Source: JALZEG01 sp046263255
GTDB lineage: Bacteria > Actinomycetota > CADDZG01 > WHSQ01
Direction of reading: 5' to 3'
DNA length: 55,300 nucleotides
Assembly (NCBI GenBank): GCA_046263255.1
Contig: JBHELD010000035.1
Span: 1 to 55,300, forward strand
The position numbers were made by a program, and so were the translations under genes. Below are positions 41,059-49,812 of this stretch, in pieces. The notes beneath the pieces were generated by a model. That model saw only the letters and a list, made by a program, of their open reading frames with translations. It was not told the origin of the DNA and did no database searches. Position 1 is the first letter of the stretch. Every line of letters starts with the position of its first letter.

Positions 41059-41339
41059 GGAGACCTCCTTTCGTCCTTACGACTTACCCCGGAGCTTAAG
41101 GAAGCCCCTCCCAAGAGTAAAGACGCGGAGAGCTGTTCGGCGACGACGGAGGCGTAACGCAGCGTCGTCGTCACGAGTGGCCGTCCTTGGAGCGCTCGGC
41201 CCGTCATCCGCGTCAAGCCACCGGAGAGTCACACGCAGGCCAAGCGCGCGGCTGCCGCTCCTATCGACTTGACGGGGCCTGCCCGGTGGAGTCAAGCTGA
41301 GCGAATCCGAAGACAAGCCGGAGTTGGCAAGAAAGCAGC
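41059..41339. promoter_or_regulatory. Divergent control region of the two peptide modules
   Basis: 281 bp separate the starts of the minus-strand MNIO module and the plus-strand YcaO operon. An inverted repeat CTTGAC-N17-GTCAAG lies at 41268-41296, about 44 bp before the plus-strand GTG; the left arm could double as a -35 element. No convincing -10 was found on either strand. Confidence 0.4.
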
Positions 41340-42584
41340 GTGGTGTTGAACGAGAGGGCGGCGCCCACGCTCAGCGGGCTGCTCGCTCCCACGAGCGTGT
41401 CGGAGTTCACGGAGCGCTACTGGGAGAGGGGCTGGCTACACGTCGCGCACCCGGCGCGCTCCGGATACCGCGGCCTCATCGACCTCGCGGATCTCGACCG
41501 CCTCGTCGCGTTCCACCGGCACCCGACGATCCCGCCGTTCAGCCTGGCCGAGAACGGCCCCGTGCGGCCGCAGGCGGCGTCGAGCGGCGTCCGCGACGCC
41601 GCCGAGGCGCTGCGCGCACGACAAACGATATTCGTGGGAGCACTCCACGAGCGCTGGGATCCGGCCGCTCGGCTGTGCTCGGCCCTGGCCGCCGAGCTCC
41701 GCCACCCCGTCGGGGCCACGCTCGTCGTCAGCCCCGCCGGGGTGCAGGGACTGCAGGCCCATTTCGACGCCGCGGACGTGTTCGTGTTGCAGCTCGAGGG
41801 CGAGAAAGTCTGGCGGATCGGCCCCCCCGAGCGTCCGCTGCCCTTGCCCGGCGATCCGCTGGCCGCCGACGCCGCTCTCTCGGAGACCGCATCCGAGGTA
41901 CGGCTGGGCGCCGGCGATCTCCTCTACGTGCCGCGTGGGTTCCCGCACCTCGCGTTCACGGAGACCCACTCGCATTCGGCGCACCTCTCGATCTACATCG
42001 AGACCGTGCGCTGGAAGCAGGCCGTGGCGCGTGCGCTGGACCTCGCCGCCGAGCGGAGCGTGGAGCTGCGCCGTGGTCTGCCCCCTGGGGCCCTGGCGAC
42101 GCCGGACGCGCAGACACTCGCGCAGGAGCTGCATGCGCACATCGAGGCGGTGCTCGACGAGCTCGACCCCGCCGAGGTCCTAACCCGTCTGGGTGGGGAT
42201 CTCATCCGCGAGATGCCGGTCTTGCCCGATCGCGACCTGGCCGGGGCCGTCACCGCTCCCGAGATAACGCCGCATTCGGAGGTGGCCCGCCGCGACGGGG
42301 CCGTCTGCGTCGTTCGGGAGACGTCCGCTCAGGCCGCGATCGATTTCCCGGGCGCGTCGGTTGCGGCGCCTGCGCATCTCGCCCCCGCACTTCGGTACGT
42401 CGCGGCACACGCGCGCTTCACCGTCGCGGACGTCCCCGGGCTGTCCGACAGCAGCAAGGTCGTACTCGTTCGAAGGCTAGTGAAGGAGGGGTTGCTTGGG
42501 GTCGTAGAGAGGCGGGACGGAGAGCGCGGCCGCGACGGTCGGCCGGCGGACGAGTATGACCAAACCAGGGAGGTACGGGTCTGA
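41340..42584 (+). CDS. JmjC-like cupin oxygenase (Cupin_4)
   Basis: 414 residues. N-terminal Cupin_4 domain: FTERYWERGWLHVAHP, then LQAHFDAADVFVLQLEGEKV with the H-x-D iron ligands, K-V-W-R-I, then LGAGDLLYVPRGFPHLAF and a later His in HSAHLSIYIE. This is the ROXA/MINA53-type 2-oxoglutarate, Fe(II)-dependent hydroxylase pattern. A C-terminal part (VTAPEITPH onward) ends in a winged-helix-like region (DSSKVVLVRRLVKEGLLGVV). First gene of the operon, stop/start TGATG with the precursor. Peptide hydroxylation is inferred. GTG 41340 and GTG 41343 are both possible starts. Confidence 0.85.
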   Translation: MVLNERAAPTLSGLLAPTSVSEFTERYWERGWLHVAHPARSGYRGLIDLADLDRLVAFHRHPTIPPFSLAENGPVRPQAASSGVRDAAEALRARQTIFVGALHERWDPAARLCSALAAELRHPVGATLVVSPAGVQGLQAHFDAADVFVLQLEGEKVWRIGPPERPLPLPGDPLAADAALSETASEVRLGAGDLLYVPRGFPHLAFTETHSHSAHLSIYIETVRWKQAVARALDLAAERSVELRRGLPPGALATPDAQTLAQELHAHIEAVLDELDPAEVLTRLGGDLIREMPVLPDRDLAGAVTAPEITPHSEVARRDGAVCVVRETSAQAAIDFPGASVAAPAHLAPALRYVAAHARFTVADVPGLSDSSKVVLVRRLVKEGLLGVVERRDGERGRDGRPADEYDQTREVRV

Positions 42585-42889
42585 TGGCAGTGACTGGGAG
42601 TGGCACGGCGGCGGAGCTCATCAAGAAGATCGCAACGGACCAGCAGTTCCGCGAGCAGCTCACCTCGGCGAGCGGGGCGGCGGCGAAGCAGATCCTCTCC
42701 GACGCGGGGTTCGGCGACGTGACGCCCGACCAAGTCCGCGACGCCTCGTTCGATGCCGTGAACGAGGTCACGGACGACCAGCTCTTCACCCAGGTCGCCG
42801 CCAACGCGGCGGACGACACGATCACGACGACGACGACTACGACGACGGTCTTCGCCGCGGCGTCCGCCGCCGTTGCGGCCGCCATCTGA
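42584..42889 (+). CDS. RiPP precursor peptide with poly-Thr/Ala core
   Basis: 101 residues. The leader (1-78) is helical and acidic, with LIKKIATDQQFREQL and ILSDAGFGDVTPDQV, reminiscent of nitrile-hydratase-like or Nif11-like leaders. The tail (79-101) is Thr79, Ile80, eight consecutive Thr (81-88), then VFAAASAAVAAAI. There is no cysteine anywhere. The boundary may lie after the A-A-N-A-A-D-D stretch. A ribosome site GGGAGG precedes the ATG, which overlaps the cupin stop. Seen: composition, position between oxygenase and YcaO genes. Inferred: it is the substrate of all enzymes downstream. The Thr run is encoded by ACG/ACT, so repeat slippage could vary its length. Confidence 0.82.
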   Translation: MAVTGSGTAAELIKKIATDQQFREQLTSASGAAAKQILSDAGFGDVTPDQVRDASFDAVNEVTDDQLFTQVAANAADDTITTTTTTTTVFAAASAAVAAAI

Positions 42890-42896
42890 CGTCGCC

Positions 42897-44165
42897 GTGC
42901 CGGCGAGCGCCGGCATTCGGTTCGCAGGGAGGGTCCTGAGGGCCGTCAAGCGCTTCACATACGGCACGCACCGGACGACGGCACCGGAGGAGACGATCGC
43001 GTGGCTCCGGCCGCATTCGCGCGCGGCCGGGGTGACCCGGTTCGCCGACGTCACCGGGCTCGATCGCGTCGGCCTCCCGGTGGTGCTGTCGCACCGCCCG
43101 AACGCTCCGACGTTGGCGAACGCGGGCGGCAAGGGCGTATCGGTTGCTGCAGCGACCGCATCCGCGGCCATGGAGGCGGTGGAGGTGTTCCATGCGGAAG
43201 AGCTCCACCTGCCCGTGCTCCACTGCACCTACACCGACCTCGCCCGGGAGCACGAGGTGATCCCGATCGAGATGCTTCCGTTCGCGAAGCGCTCGCTGTT
43301 CCGGCCGGGGCGGCCCGAGCATTGGGTCGTCGGGTGGGACCTCCTGTCCGGGACCGAGGTCGCCGTTCCCCACGCGGCCGTTGCAGTGACGCCGCCACCG
43401 CGCCGGCGCCCGTCCACGTGGATGCCGTTCAGCATGGGAACCAACGGCCTCGCCGGGGGCAATCATCTGCTCGAGGCGATCGAGGCCGCTTTGCTCGAGG
43501 TGATCGAACGGGACGCGGTCACGTGTCACGCCCTGGCCACGACCGCGCGGGGATACCCGACTGGCCGCGTCCGGCTCGAGACCATCGGCGACCCACTCGT
43601 GCAGGAGCTCGTCGATCGCCTCGTGACTGCCGGGGTCGGGCTGGCCCTCTACGACTGCTCGTCGGACACGGGGGTCCCGTGCTACACGGCGACGATCTGG
43701 GACCGTTGGATGAGGCACCTCGGGCGTCACAGTGGGTTCGGCGCCCACCTCGACCCACACGTGGCGATGTTGCGCGCGCTGACGGAGGCCGCCCAGTCGC
43801 GACTGGTCTACATCGCGGGCTCCCGCGACGATCTGTTCCGACGGGACCAGAGGACGCATCAGCTGTTCGACACCGACGAAGTCGTCGAGACGCTCGACTC
43901 CGCGCCCGAGGTCGTCGACGCGTTCACGCTGACGTCTCGAGCGGGCTCGACGTTCGAGGCCGACGTCGCCTGGATCCTCGATCGGGTGCGCGCCGTCGGC
44001 TGCCGCCAGGTGATCGCAGTCGACCTCACCCGAGAAGAGATCGGAGTCCCCGTCGTCAAGGTCGTCATCCCGGGCTTCGAGGGTCACATGTTCGACCATT
44101 ACCAGCCGGGGCCGCGCGCCCTCGGGATCGTGGAAGCGGCACGCGCGGAAGCCGGTGTGATGTGA
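42897..44165 (+). CDS. YcaO-domain protein 1
   Basis: 422 residues from GTG 42897, 7 bp after the precursor stop. YcaO ATP/Mg motifs are visible: S-x-x-x-A-x-x-E-A-V-E (SAAMEAVEVFHAEE), the E-A-x-x-x-x-x-x-E-x-x-E-R-D helix (EAIEAALLEVIERDA) and the C-terminal Q-S-R (AAQSRLVYIAGSRDD). YcaO enzymes activate a backbone amide oxygen with ATP to form azolines, amidines or thioamides. The C-terminal PxPxP of azoline-forming YcaOs is absent. No ribosome site is evident; the start may be the in-frame TTG 42873. Confidence 0.9.
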   Translation: MPASAGIRFAGRVLRAVKRFTYGTHRTTAPEETIAWLRPHSRAAGVTRFADVTGLDRVGLPVVLSHRPNAPTLANAGGKGVSVAAATASAAMEAVEVFHAEELHLPVLHCTYTDLAREHEVIPIEMLPFAKRSLFRPGRPEHWVVGWDLLSGTEVAVPHAAVAVTPPPRRRPSTWMPFSMGTNGLAGGNHLLEAIEAALLEVIERDAVTCHALATTARGYPTGRVRLETIGDPLVQELVDRLVTAGVGLALYDCSSDTGVPCYTATIWDRWMRHLGRHSGFGAHLDPHVAMLRALTEAAQSRLVYIAGSRDDLFRRDQRTHQLFDTDEVVETLDSAPEVVDAFTLTSRAGSTFEADVAWILDRVRAVGCRQVIAVDLTREEIGVPVVKVVIPGFEGHMFDHYQPGPRALGIVEAARAEAGVM

Positions 44166-45421
44166 CGACTGTCTCGGCCGTGGCCGACGCGGGCGGCGTG
44201 GCCATCGGCCCGTCGTTCCACAGGGCGGCAAAGGTCCGCGACGCGGGCGCAGACCGCACCGAGACGGTCGAGACGACGCTGGCGCGCGTCCTGCCGCACC
44301 TGGCGTCGATCGGCGTGACGCGCCTGGCGGACGTGACGGGTCTCGACCGCATAGGCATCCCGGTCGTGCTGTCCGTCCGGCCGAACGGGCCCTCCCTCAG
44401 CGTCGACGCCGGGAAGGGAGCGACGCGTCCTGCCGCGACGGCGTCCGCGGTGATGGAAGCCTTCGAACGACACGCGGCCGAGGTCGCCGAGCCGGAATGC
44501 CTGTTCCTGAGCTACGACGAGGTGGCGGAACGGTATCCCGTGCCGCCGCTCGAACACCTCCCGCTCGTTCGCAACTCGCTGTTCAGTAGGACGCGGCGGG
44601 AGGAATGGACGCTCGGATGGGACCTCTTCTCCAGGGAACGCGTCGCGCTGCCTGCCCATTGCGTCCGGCTTCGGCACCGGACCGGGCGCCGCCCCGACGT
44701 GGTCCCGTTCCAGGGTGGCTCCAATGGGCTGTCGGCGGGCAACTGCCTCGTCGAGGCCGTTCTCGGAGGGCTGCTCGAGGTGGTCGAGCGGGACGCGTTC
44801 GCGTGTCACCGCTTGGGGTGGGAGCTGGCGAGGAGACCTTCGCCGCGGGTCGACCCGGCGACGATCGACGCGCCCGTCGCGACACAGCTGCTCGACCAGT
44901 ACGCCGACGGAGGGATAGCCGTCGCGATCTTCGACCTCGAGGTCGACACGCGCGTGCCGGCGTACCTGGTGCAGATCTGGGACCTGCTCGCCCCCGAGCT
45001 CGGCATCTACCGCGGCTACGGCGCCCACCTCGACAGGGGCGTGGCGGTGACCCGGGCGCTCGCGGAGGCCGCGCAGAGCCGCCTCGTCTTCATTGCCGGA
45101 TCGCGCGACGATGCGGTGCGGCACCAGCGCCGTCTGCGCCGGACCACCGACCTCCAGACGATCGGGAGCATCACTGCACATCCGCCGACCCATGACTTCG
45201 CGGGGCGGCCCCCGGAGGCCACGCGCACGATCGAGGGTGACGTCGCGGTCCTGCTCCGCAAGCTCGCCGCCGTCGGGATCGAACAGGTCGTCGTCTTCGA
45301 CCTGAGCGAGGTAGGGCTTCCCGTCTCGGTCGTGAGGATCGCGGCGCCGGGCCTCGAAGGCTACGTGTTCGACAACTACCGGCCGGGCAGGCGGGCGTTG
45401 GCCTACGCAGGGGCCGCATGA
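44162..45421 (+). CDS. YcaO-domain protein 2
   Basis: 419 residues; the GTG overlaps the stop of the first YcaO gene (GTGA). The same motifs are present: SAVMEAFERHAAEV, EAVLGGLLEVVERDA and AAQSRLVFIAGSRDD. It is clearly a paralogue of its neighbour (shared VTRLADVTGLDR, IPVVLSVRPNGPS, GLEGYVFDNYRPG), and both keep the ATP residues. Two catalytic-looking YcaOs in tandem could act as a heterodimer or on different residues. Confidence 0.92.
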   Translation: MTTVSAVADAGGVAIGPSFHRAAKVRDAGADRTETVETTLARVLPHLASIGVTRLADVTGLDRIGIPVVLSVRPNGPSLSVDAGKGATRPAATASAVMEAFERHAAEVAEPECLFLSYDEVAERYPVPPLEHLPLVRNSLFSRTRREEWTLGWDLFSRERVALPAHCVRLRHRTGRRPDVVPFQGGSNGLSAGNCLVEAVLGGLLEVVERDAFACHRLGWELARRPSPRVDPATIDAPVATQLLDQYADGGIAVAIFDLEVDTRVPAYLVQIWDLLAPELGIYRGYGAHLDRGVAVTRALAEAAQSRLVFIAGSRDDAVRHQRRLRRTTDLQTIGSITAHPPTHDFAGRPPEATRTIEGDVAVLLRKLAAVGIEQVVVFDLSEVGLPVSVVRIAAPGLEGYVFDNYRPGRRALAYAGAA

Positions 45422-46812
45422 CCGTCGTCGTCTTCCTCGGCCCGACCCTCGCCCGCGCGGACGCCGAGCGCATCCTCGACGCGGTCTACCTGCCGCCGGC
45501 GCGCCAGGCCGACGTTCTGAGCGCCGTCACGACCTACCGCCCCGCGGCGATCGGCCTCATTGACGGCCTCTTCGGACAGACGCTCTCGGTGTGGCACAAG
45601 GAGATCCTGTTCGCTCTCGAGCGCGGGGTGGCGGTCTACGGCGCCAGCAGCATGGGCGCGTTGCGCGCCGTCGAGACCGAGCGGTACGGGATGGTCGGCG
45701 TCGGCGAGGTCTTCCGCATGTACCACTCGGGAGAGCTGACGGACGACGACGAGGTCGCGCTCGCGCACGGCGACAAGGAGGGGGGGTTCCGTCCGCTGTC
45801 GGAACCGCTCGTGAACGTCCGCAAGACCCTCGCGCGTGCACGGGCGGAGGGCGTGGTGTCGCCGGGCGAACACGACGAGCTCGTGCGGATCGCGAAAGGC
45901 CTCTACTTTCCCGAGCGCACCGTCGAACGCATCGTCATTCTGGCTCGTGAGTCCGGTCTGGGCGCGGAGCGCTCGGCCGAGGTGAAGCACTTCTTCGAGA
46001 CCTCGTACGTGGATATCAAGCGGGACGATGCCGTCGAGCTGCTGTCGCGGCTGGCGCGACGCGAGTGGGAGGGTGCACCGCCCCCAGGGCCGTTCCGAAC
46101 GACCCGCTCCCACCTCTTCGACGCGATGTTCAACCGGGACCGGACGGTCCGGCACGGCGACGTCGACGTGCCCCTCGAGAGCATCGCCGCACACGCCGCT
46201 CTGCACCTACCGGAGTTCCCGGCCCTGGCCTCGGCAGCGCTCAATCGCACGCTCGTCGGGATTCTCGCGGAGCTGCTGGAGGTCGAAGCCGACGAAGAGG
46301 AGATACAGGCCACGCGCGGCCGGATGGAGCGCCAGTTCGGAGTCGAGGAAGGGAACCTCGATGCGTGGGCCGAGCGCCAGCGGTTGGAGCCCGAGGAGCT
46401 CGACGAGATGGTCCGCGAGCAGGCAGTGGTGCGCAAGCTCCAGCTCTGGCTCGTGACACGGCGCTTCCTGGAGCGCACGACGAAGATGATGCTCGACGAG
46501 CTGCGTCTGGCCGGCCGCTTCGACGAAGTGCTCGCCGGTGGCGCGCTCACGGAGCGCGTGATCCGGGAGCACTACCCGACGATCGAACAGTTCGACCACT
46601 CCGACGTGGAACTCCAGACCTTGCTCGGCGAGCACATGCGCGCCACGCAATGCCGAATCGACGGCGACCTCGCTGATTGGATCGAGATCGCGGGCTTCAG
46701 AGACGTGCACGAGCTGCGCTTCGAGCTGTTGCGGGAACGTTTGGTGCGCGATGTCCTGCGAAAGGCCGCCGCGGACCTGTCGGCGGCTCTGTCTCGAGCC
46801 GATGGCGACTAG
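45418..46812 (+). CDS. TfuA-domain protein with long C-terminal extension
   Basis: 464 residues. The TfuA core (1-230) shows VVVFLGPTLARADAERILDA, IGLIDGLFGQTLSVWHKEIL and VYGASSMGALRAVETERYGM, then GELTDDDEVALAHGD. TfuA accompanies YcaO in peptide thioamidation (thioviridamide-type clusters, methanogen McrA). Usual TfuAs are about 200-250 residues; here an additional 230 helical, Glu/Arg-rich residues follow. ATGA overlap with the second YcaO gene. The extension could bind the leader or the LanM-like protein whose gene starts inside its last codons. Confidence 0.88.
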   Translation: MTVVVFLGPTLARADAERILDAVYLPPARQADVLSAVTTYRPAAIGLIDGLFGQTLSVWHKEILFALERGVAVYGASSMGALRAVETERYGMVGVGEVFRMYHSGELTDDDEVALAHGDKEGGFRPLSEPLVNVRKTLARARAEGVVSPGEHDELVRIAKGLYFPERTVERIVILARESGLGAERSAEVKHFFETSYVDIKRDDAVELLSRLARREWEGAPPPGPFRTTRSHLFDAMFNRDRTVRHGDVDVPLESIAAHAALHLPEFPALASAALNRTLVGILAELLEVEADEEEIQATRGRMERQFGVEEGNLDAWAERQRLEPEELDEMVREQAVVRKLQLWLVTRRFLERTTKMMLDELRLAGRFDEVLAGGALTERVIREHYPTIEQFDHSDVELQTLLGEHMRATQCRIDGDLADWIEIAGFRDVHELRFELLRERLVRDVLRKAAADLSAALSRADGD

Positions 46813-49798
46813 GACCACGCGGAAGACCTTCGAAGGCGCCGTCGTGCTCGACGAGGTCATCGCGCGCGCCGCATCTCCGTTCGAGCGCGCTACCGGGGGC
46901 TGGCTGGCGCCGGCCGGCGCCGGTCGCGTCGACGAGCGACTCGAGGCGTGGGCGGCGAGCGCCGCAAACGGCCGGGTCGACGAGCTGCTACGGCTGCTCG
47001 CGCGCCGGGGGTTGACGGGGGCGGCGCTGACGCGGGCGCTGTCCGACGCAGAGGTCGCCGCGCCCGGTGGCCCCGAGGAGCCCCTGTGGGCGCGGGCGAC
47101 CCGTCGCCTCGCCGCCGTGGGCCGCCGTGGGGACGCCGAGCCGCCCCCGATTCGCGCGGTCGACGTCGTCGAGCCGGGCGACCTTCCGGCAGCGACCCCG
47201 GCCGCCGCCGCGTGGCGGTTCGAGAGCGTGTGCCGGCCGTGGCTCGCGGCGGCGGCGGAGGTGCTCGACGGTGCGGCCGGCGCGTGGGGTTCCGGGGTCG
47301 CGCAGCGGGCGCGCTCGGGGCTGATCGGGGGGTTGGCCCGCCGCTGGCACGAGATCCTCGTCCGCCCTCTCCACGAGCCGCTCACCCTGGGGGCCCGGTT
47401 GTACAGCGTTCCGGCCCGAGAGGCCGCGACCGTCGAGGCCGCGTACCTCGGCAGCGCACCCGACGCAGACGACTGGCTCGGCTTCTGGCGCGCGTATCCG
47501 GGCGCGGCGCGGCTCATGGCGTTGTCGTTCGAGCTCTGGCGCTCGAATGTGCACACGCTGTTCGACCGGCTCGTCCGGGATCGAGCCGACCTGGAAGCGG
47601 CGTTCGCCCGCGGGAGTTCGCTCGGGCCGCTCGAGCGGGCTCGGTGGGCCGGCGATCCGCACGAGGGGCACCAATGCGTCGCGTTGTTCGCCTTCGCGTC
47701 GGGCGCGGAGATCGCCTACAAGTCGCGTCCGCTCGATCCCGACCACTGGTACGCGGGGGCGTACCGTGAGCTGACCGGCGACGTGTACGACGTTTGCGGG
47801 CGCATCGTGGCCCGGGACGCGTACGGCTGGCAAGGCGTCGTCGCGGAGGCTCCCTGCGACGGTGAGCCTGCGGTGACGGCGTACTTCCGGCGCATCGGCG
47901 CGCACGCGCGCGTGCTCGAGCTTCTGGAGGCGATGGATGCGCATGGCGAGAACGTCGTCGCAGACGGCGACGCCCCCACGATGATCGACATCGAGACACT
48001 CCTCACGCCGCGGCTGTCGGAGCCGGGGCAACCGTTGTCGGCCGCCGATCTGCGGTCTGAGTCACCGGTCGCGACGGCCCTGCTGACGACCAAGGCCCGA
48101 GGGCGGCCCGGCCGGCCGGCGCTGGAGATCGGAGCGCTCGCGGCCCCCGGCTCCATGACGACACCGTGGGACGTCGCCGTCGCAGATCCCGTAGCGGGAC
48201 GACTCGCGTTCGCGCCCGGAAGGTTCGAGGCCGCCAGCGCGCTGCCGCGCCGCGGCGGGGCATCGGTGCTGCCGGATGCCTACGAGGACGAGATCGTCGC
48301 CGGGTACCTGGCAGCGGACGCGGGCATCCGCAGGGACGGCGCCGCGTGGCTGCGAGACGGTCGCGCGGCGGAGGCGTTGCGGCCTCGGTTCGTCTACCGC
48401 GAGACCCGCCTGTACGCGCGCCTCCTGACCGCCAGCGTCGGTGCAGCGGCATTGCGCGACGGCGTGGCGCGGGAGCTCGTCCTCGAGGTGCTGTGGCGCG
48501 TCGACGTGAGACGCGCGGCCCCCGTGCCCGCGCTGGTGCAGGCGGAGATCGACGCGTTGCGCGACCTCGACGTGCCGCTCTTCCGCAGCTGTCCCGCAAC
48601 GGGCGATCTGCTCGCGCGTGGTCGTCGCGTACGCGGCTGCGTCCCGCGCGCGCCGCTGGACGAGCTCGGACGGCGGGTCGCTGCCGCGCCCCGCGTGCCG
48701 GGCGCCGTCGCTGCCGACCGCGTCCGGGCCGCGCTGTTCGTGCGCGACCCAATGGTCCGTCCGAGCCGGCCAGGGGGGCGCCCAACACCGGAGCCTACGG
48801 ACCCGCGGGCCATCGGCCGCCGGCTCCTCGCACTGGCGATCGAGAGGCGCGATGCCGCGCCCGCATGGGTGGGTCTGCGCTACGAGAGTGCCTTCGAGTG
48901 CTGGTCGTTGGGTCTGCTGGGTGGAGACCTCGCCACAGGGACAGCGGGTATCGCCGCGGTGCTGGCGGAGCTGTGGCGGCAGACCGGCGATCCCGCGGCC
49001 GGGCGCGTCGCCGAGCGGCTCGTCGCGGACGCGCCGGAATCCTTAGAGGCGTTCGTCGGCGACGCGGCGACGCCCGAGCAGGACGCGGCCGCCGCGGTCT
49101 ACGGCCTTCATCGCGCGGCGCGGACGCTCGGCCTCGATGCGGCCGCGCTCGAGTCCCGGGCAGAGGATCGAGCCGTAGTCGCGCGCGCGGCCGGATCGGA
49201 CTCCGCGAGCGCGTGGCTCTTGGGATTGTCGGGGTGCGCGGTCGCGTCGGGGAGCCTGGAGCGGCTGAGGCTGGACATAGCGAGAGACCTTCGCTCGCAA
49301 CTCGACGACCTTCCCGACGACCGTCCCGGCGGGATAGCGGGCAGGTTCGCCGATTTGACGCCCCTGGCTCGGGCGATCGTCGCGCTTGCACGCGTGAGTG
49401 CGGCGCGCAGCGACGCGTCGTTGGCCGTCCCGGACGATCGTGTCGTCGCGTGCTGCTGCTCCCCGAAGGGCCTCGACTCGCTCGCGGCTCACGCCTTGCT
49501 GGCCGCGGGCCTCGCCCGGCCCGAGGTGCGCTCCGCGCTCGAGCGCGCCGTGCGGGGACACCGCCTTCCCGCTGATGCGCCGCCGCTCGAACGCGCCGAA
49601 CATGCGCTCGCGCGTTCGTGGAGCGGGTGCGGCAGCGGCGACCCGCGCACGTGGCTCGAACGGCGGCGCTCCGGCGCCCGGGCGCCGGAGCGCTTTGATC
49701 TCGGCGCCTTCGGCGGGCTCGCCGGCGCGTGTCATCTCGCGTTGCGGCTGGCGCAGCCGAACGCGATCCCACCGCTTCGGACATATCCACAGCCCTAG
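46802..49798 (+). CDS. LanM-like dehydratase with degenerate cyclase domain
   Basis: 998 residues. The N-terminal DUF4135-type dehydratase (about 200-640) keeps the catalytic pattern: AGDPHEGHQCVALFAF, AEIAYKSRPLDPDHWY, HGENVVADGDAPTMIDIETL and FVYRETRLYARLL. The C-terminal LanC-like part (about 690-998) keeps its first helices (GLLGGDLATGTAGIAAVLAE) but the zinc motifs look lost: FADLTPLARAIVALAR stands where W-C-H-G-A-P-G is expected, and CCCSPKGLDSL where C-H-G is expected. It should phosphorylate and eliminate Ser/Thr water but not close thioether rings. The ATG overlaps the TfuA stop. Confidence 0.87.
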   Translation: MATRTTRKTFEGAVVLDEVIARAASPFERATGGWLAPAGAGRVDERLEAWAASAANGRVDELLRLLARRGLTGAALTRALSDAEVAAPGGPEEPLWARATRRLAAVGRRGDAEPPPIRAVDVVEPGDLPAATPAAAAWRFESVCRPWLAAAAEVLDGAAGAWGSGVAQRARSGLIGGLARRWHEILVRPLHEPLTLGARLYSVPAREAATVEAAYLGSAPDADDWLGFWRAYPGAARLMALSFELWRSNVHTLFDRLVRDRADLEAAFARGSSLGPLERARWAGDPHEGHQCVALFAFASGAEIAYKSRPLDPDHWYAGAYRELTGDVYDVCGRIVARDAYGWQGVVAEAPCDGEPAVTAYFRRIGAHARVLELLEAMDAHGENVVADGDAPTMIDIETLLTPRLSEPGQPLSAADLRSESPVATALLTTKARGRPGRPALEIGALAAPGSMTTPWDVAVADPVAGRLAFAPGRFEAASALPRRGGASVLPDAYEDEIVAGYLAADAGIRRDGAAWLRDGRAAEALRPRFVYRETRLYARLLTASVGAAALRDGVARELVLEVLWRVDVRRAAPVPALVQAEIDALRDLDVPLFRSCPATGDLLARGRRVRGCVPRAPLDELGRRVAAAPRVPGAVAADRVRAALFVRDPMVRPSRPGGRPTPEPTDPRAIGRRLLALAIERRDAAPAWVGLRYESAFECWSLGLLGGDLATGTAGIAAVLAELWRQTGDPAAGRVAERLVADAPESLEAFVGDAATPEQDAAAAVYGLHRAARTLGLDAAALESRAEDRAVVARAAGSDSASAWLLGLSGCAVASGSLERLRLDIARDLRSQLDDLPDDRPGGIAGRFADLTPLARAIVALARVSAARSDASLAVPDDRVVACCCSPKGLDSLAAHALLAAGLARPEVRSALERAVRGHRLPADAPPLERAEHALARSWSGCGSGDPRTWLERRRSGARAPERFDLGAFGGLAGACHLALRLAQPNAIPPLRTYPQP

Positions 49799-49812
49799 CC
49801 GCAGGAGGAACG

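Noticed and set aside
43001..44161. Upstream extension of the second YcaO frame through the first YcaO gene
   Set aside because: The extension is an out-of-frame read of YcaO 1; the GTGA overlap at 44162 is the natural start.
46207..47556. A 449-codon minus-strand frame across the TfuA/LanM junction
   Set aside because: Ser/Ala/Arg-rich shadow of two well-supported genes.
46802..49798. Classical class II lanthipeptide synthetase with ring formation
   Set aside because: The precursor has no Cys and the zinc-binding motifs of the cyclase half are not seen.
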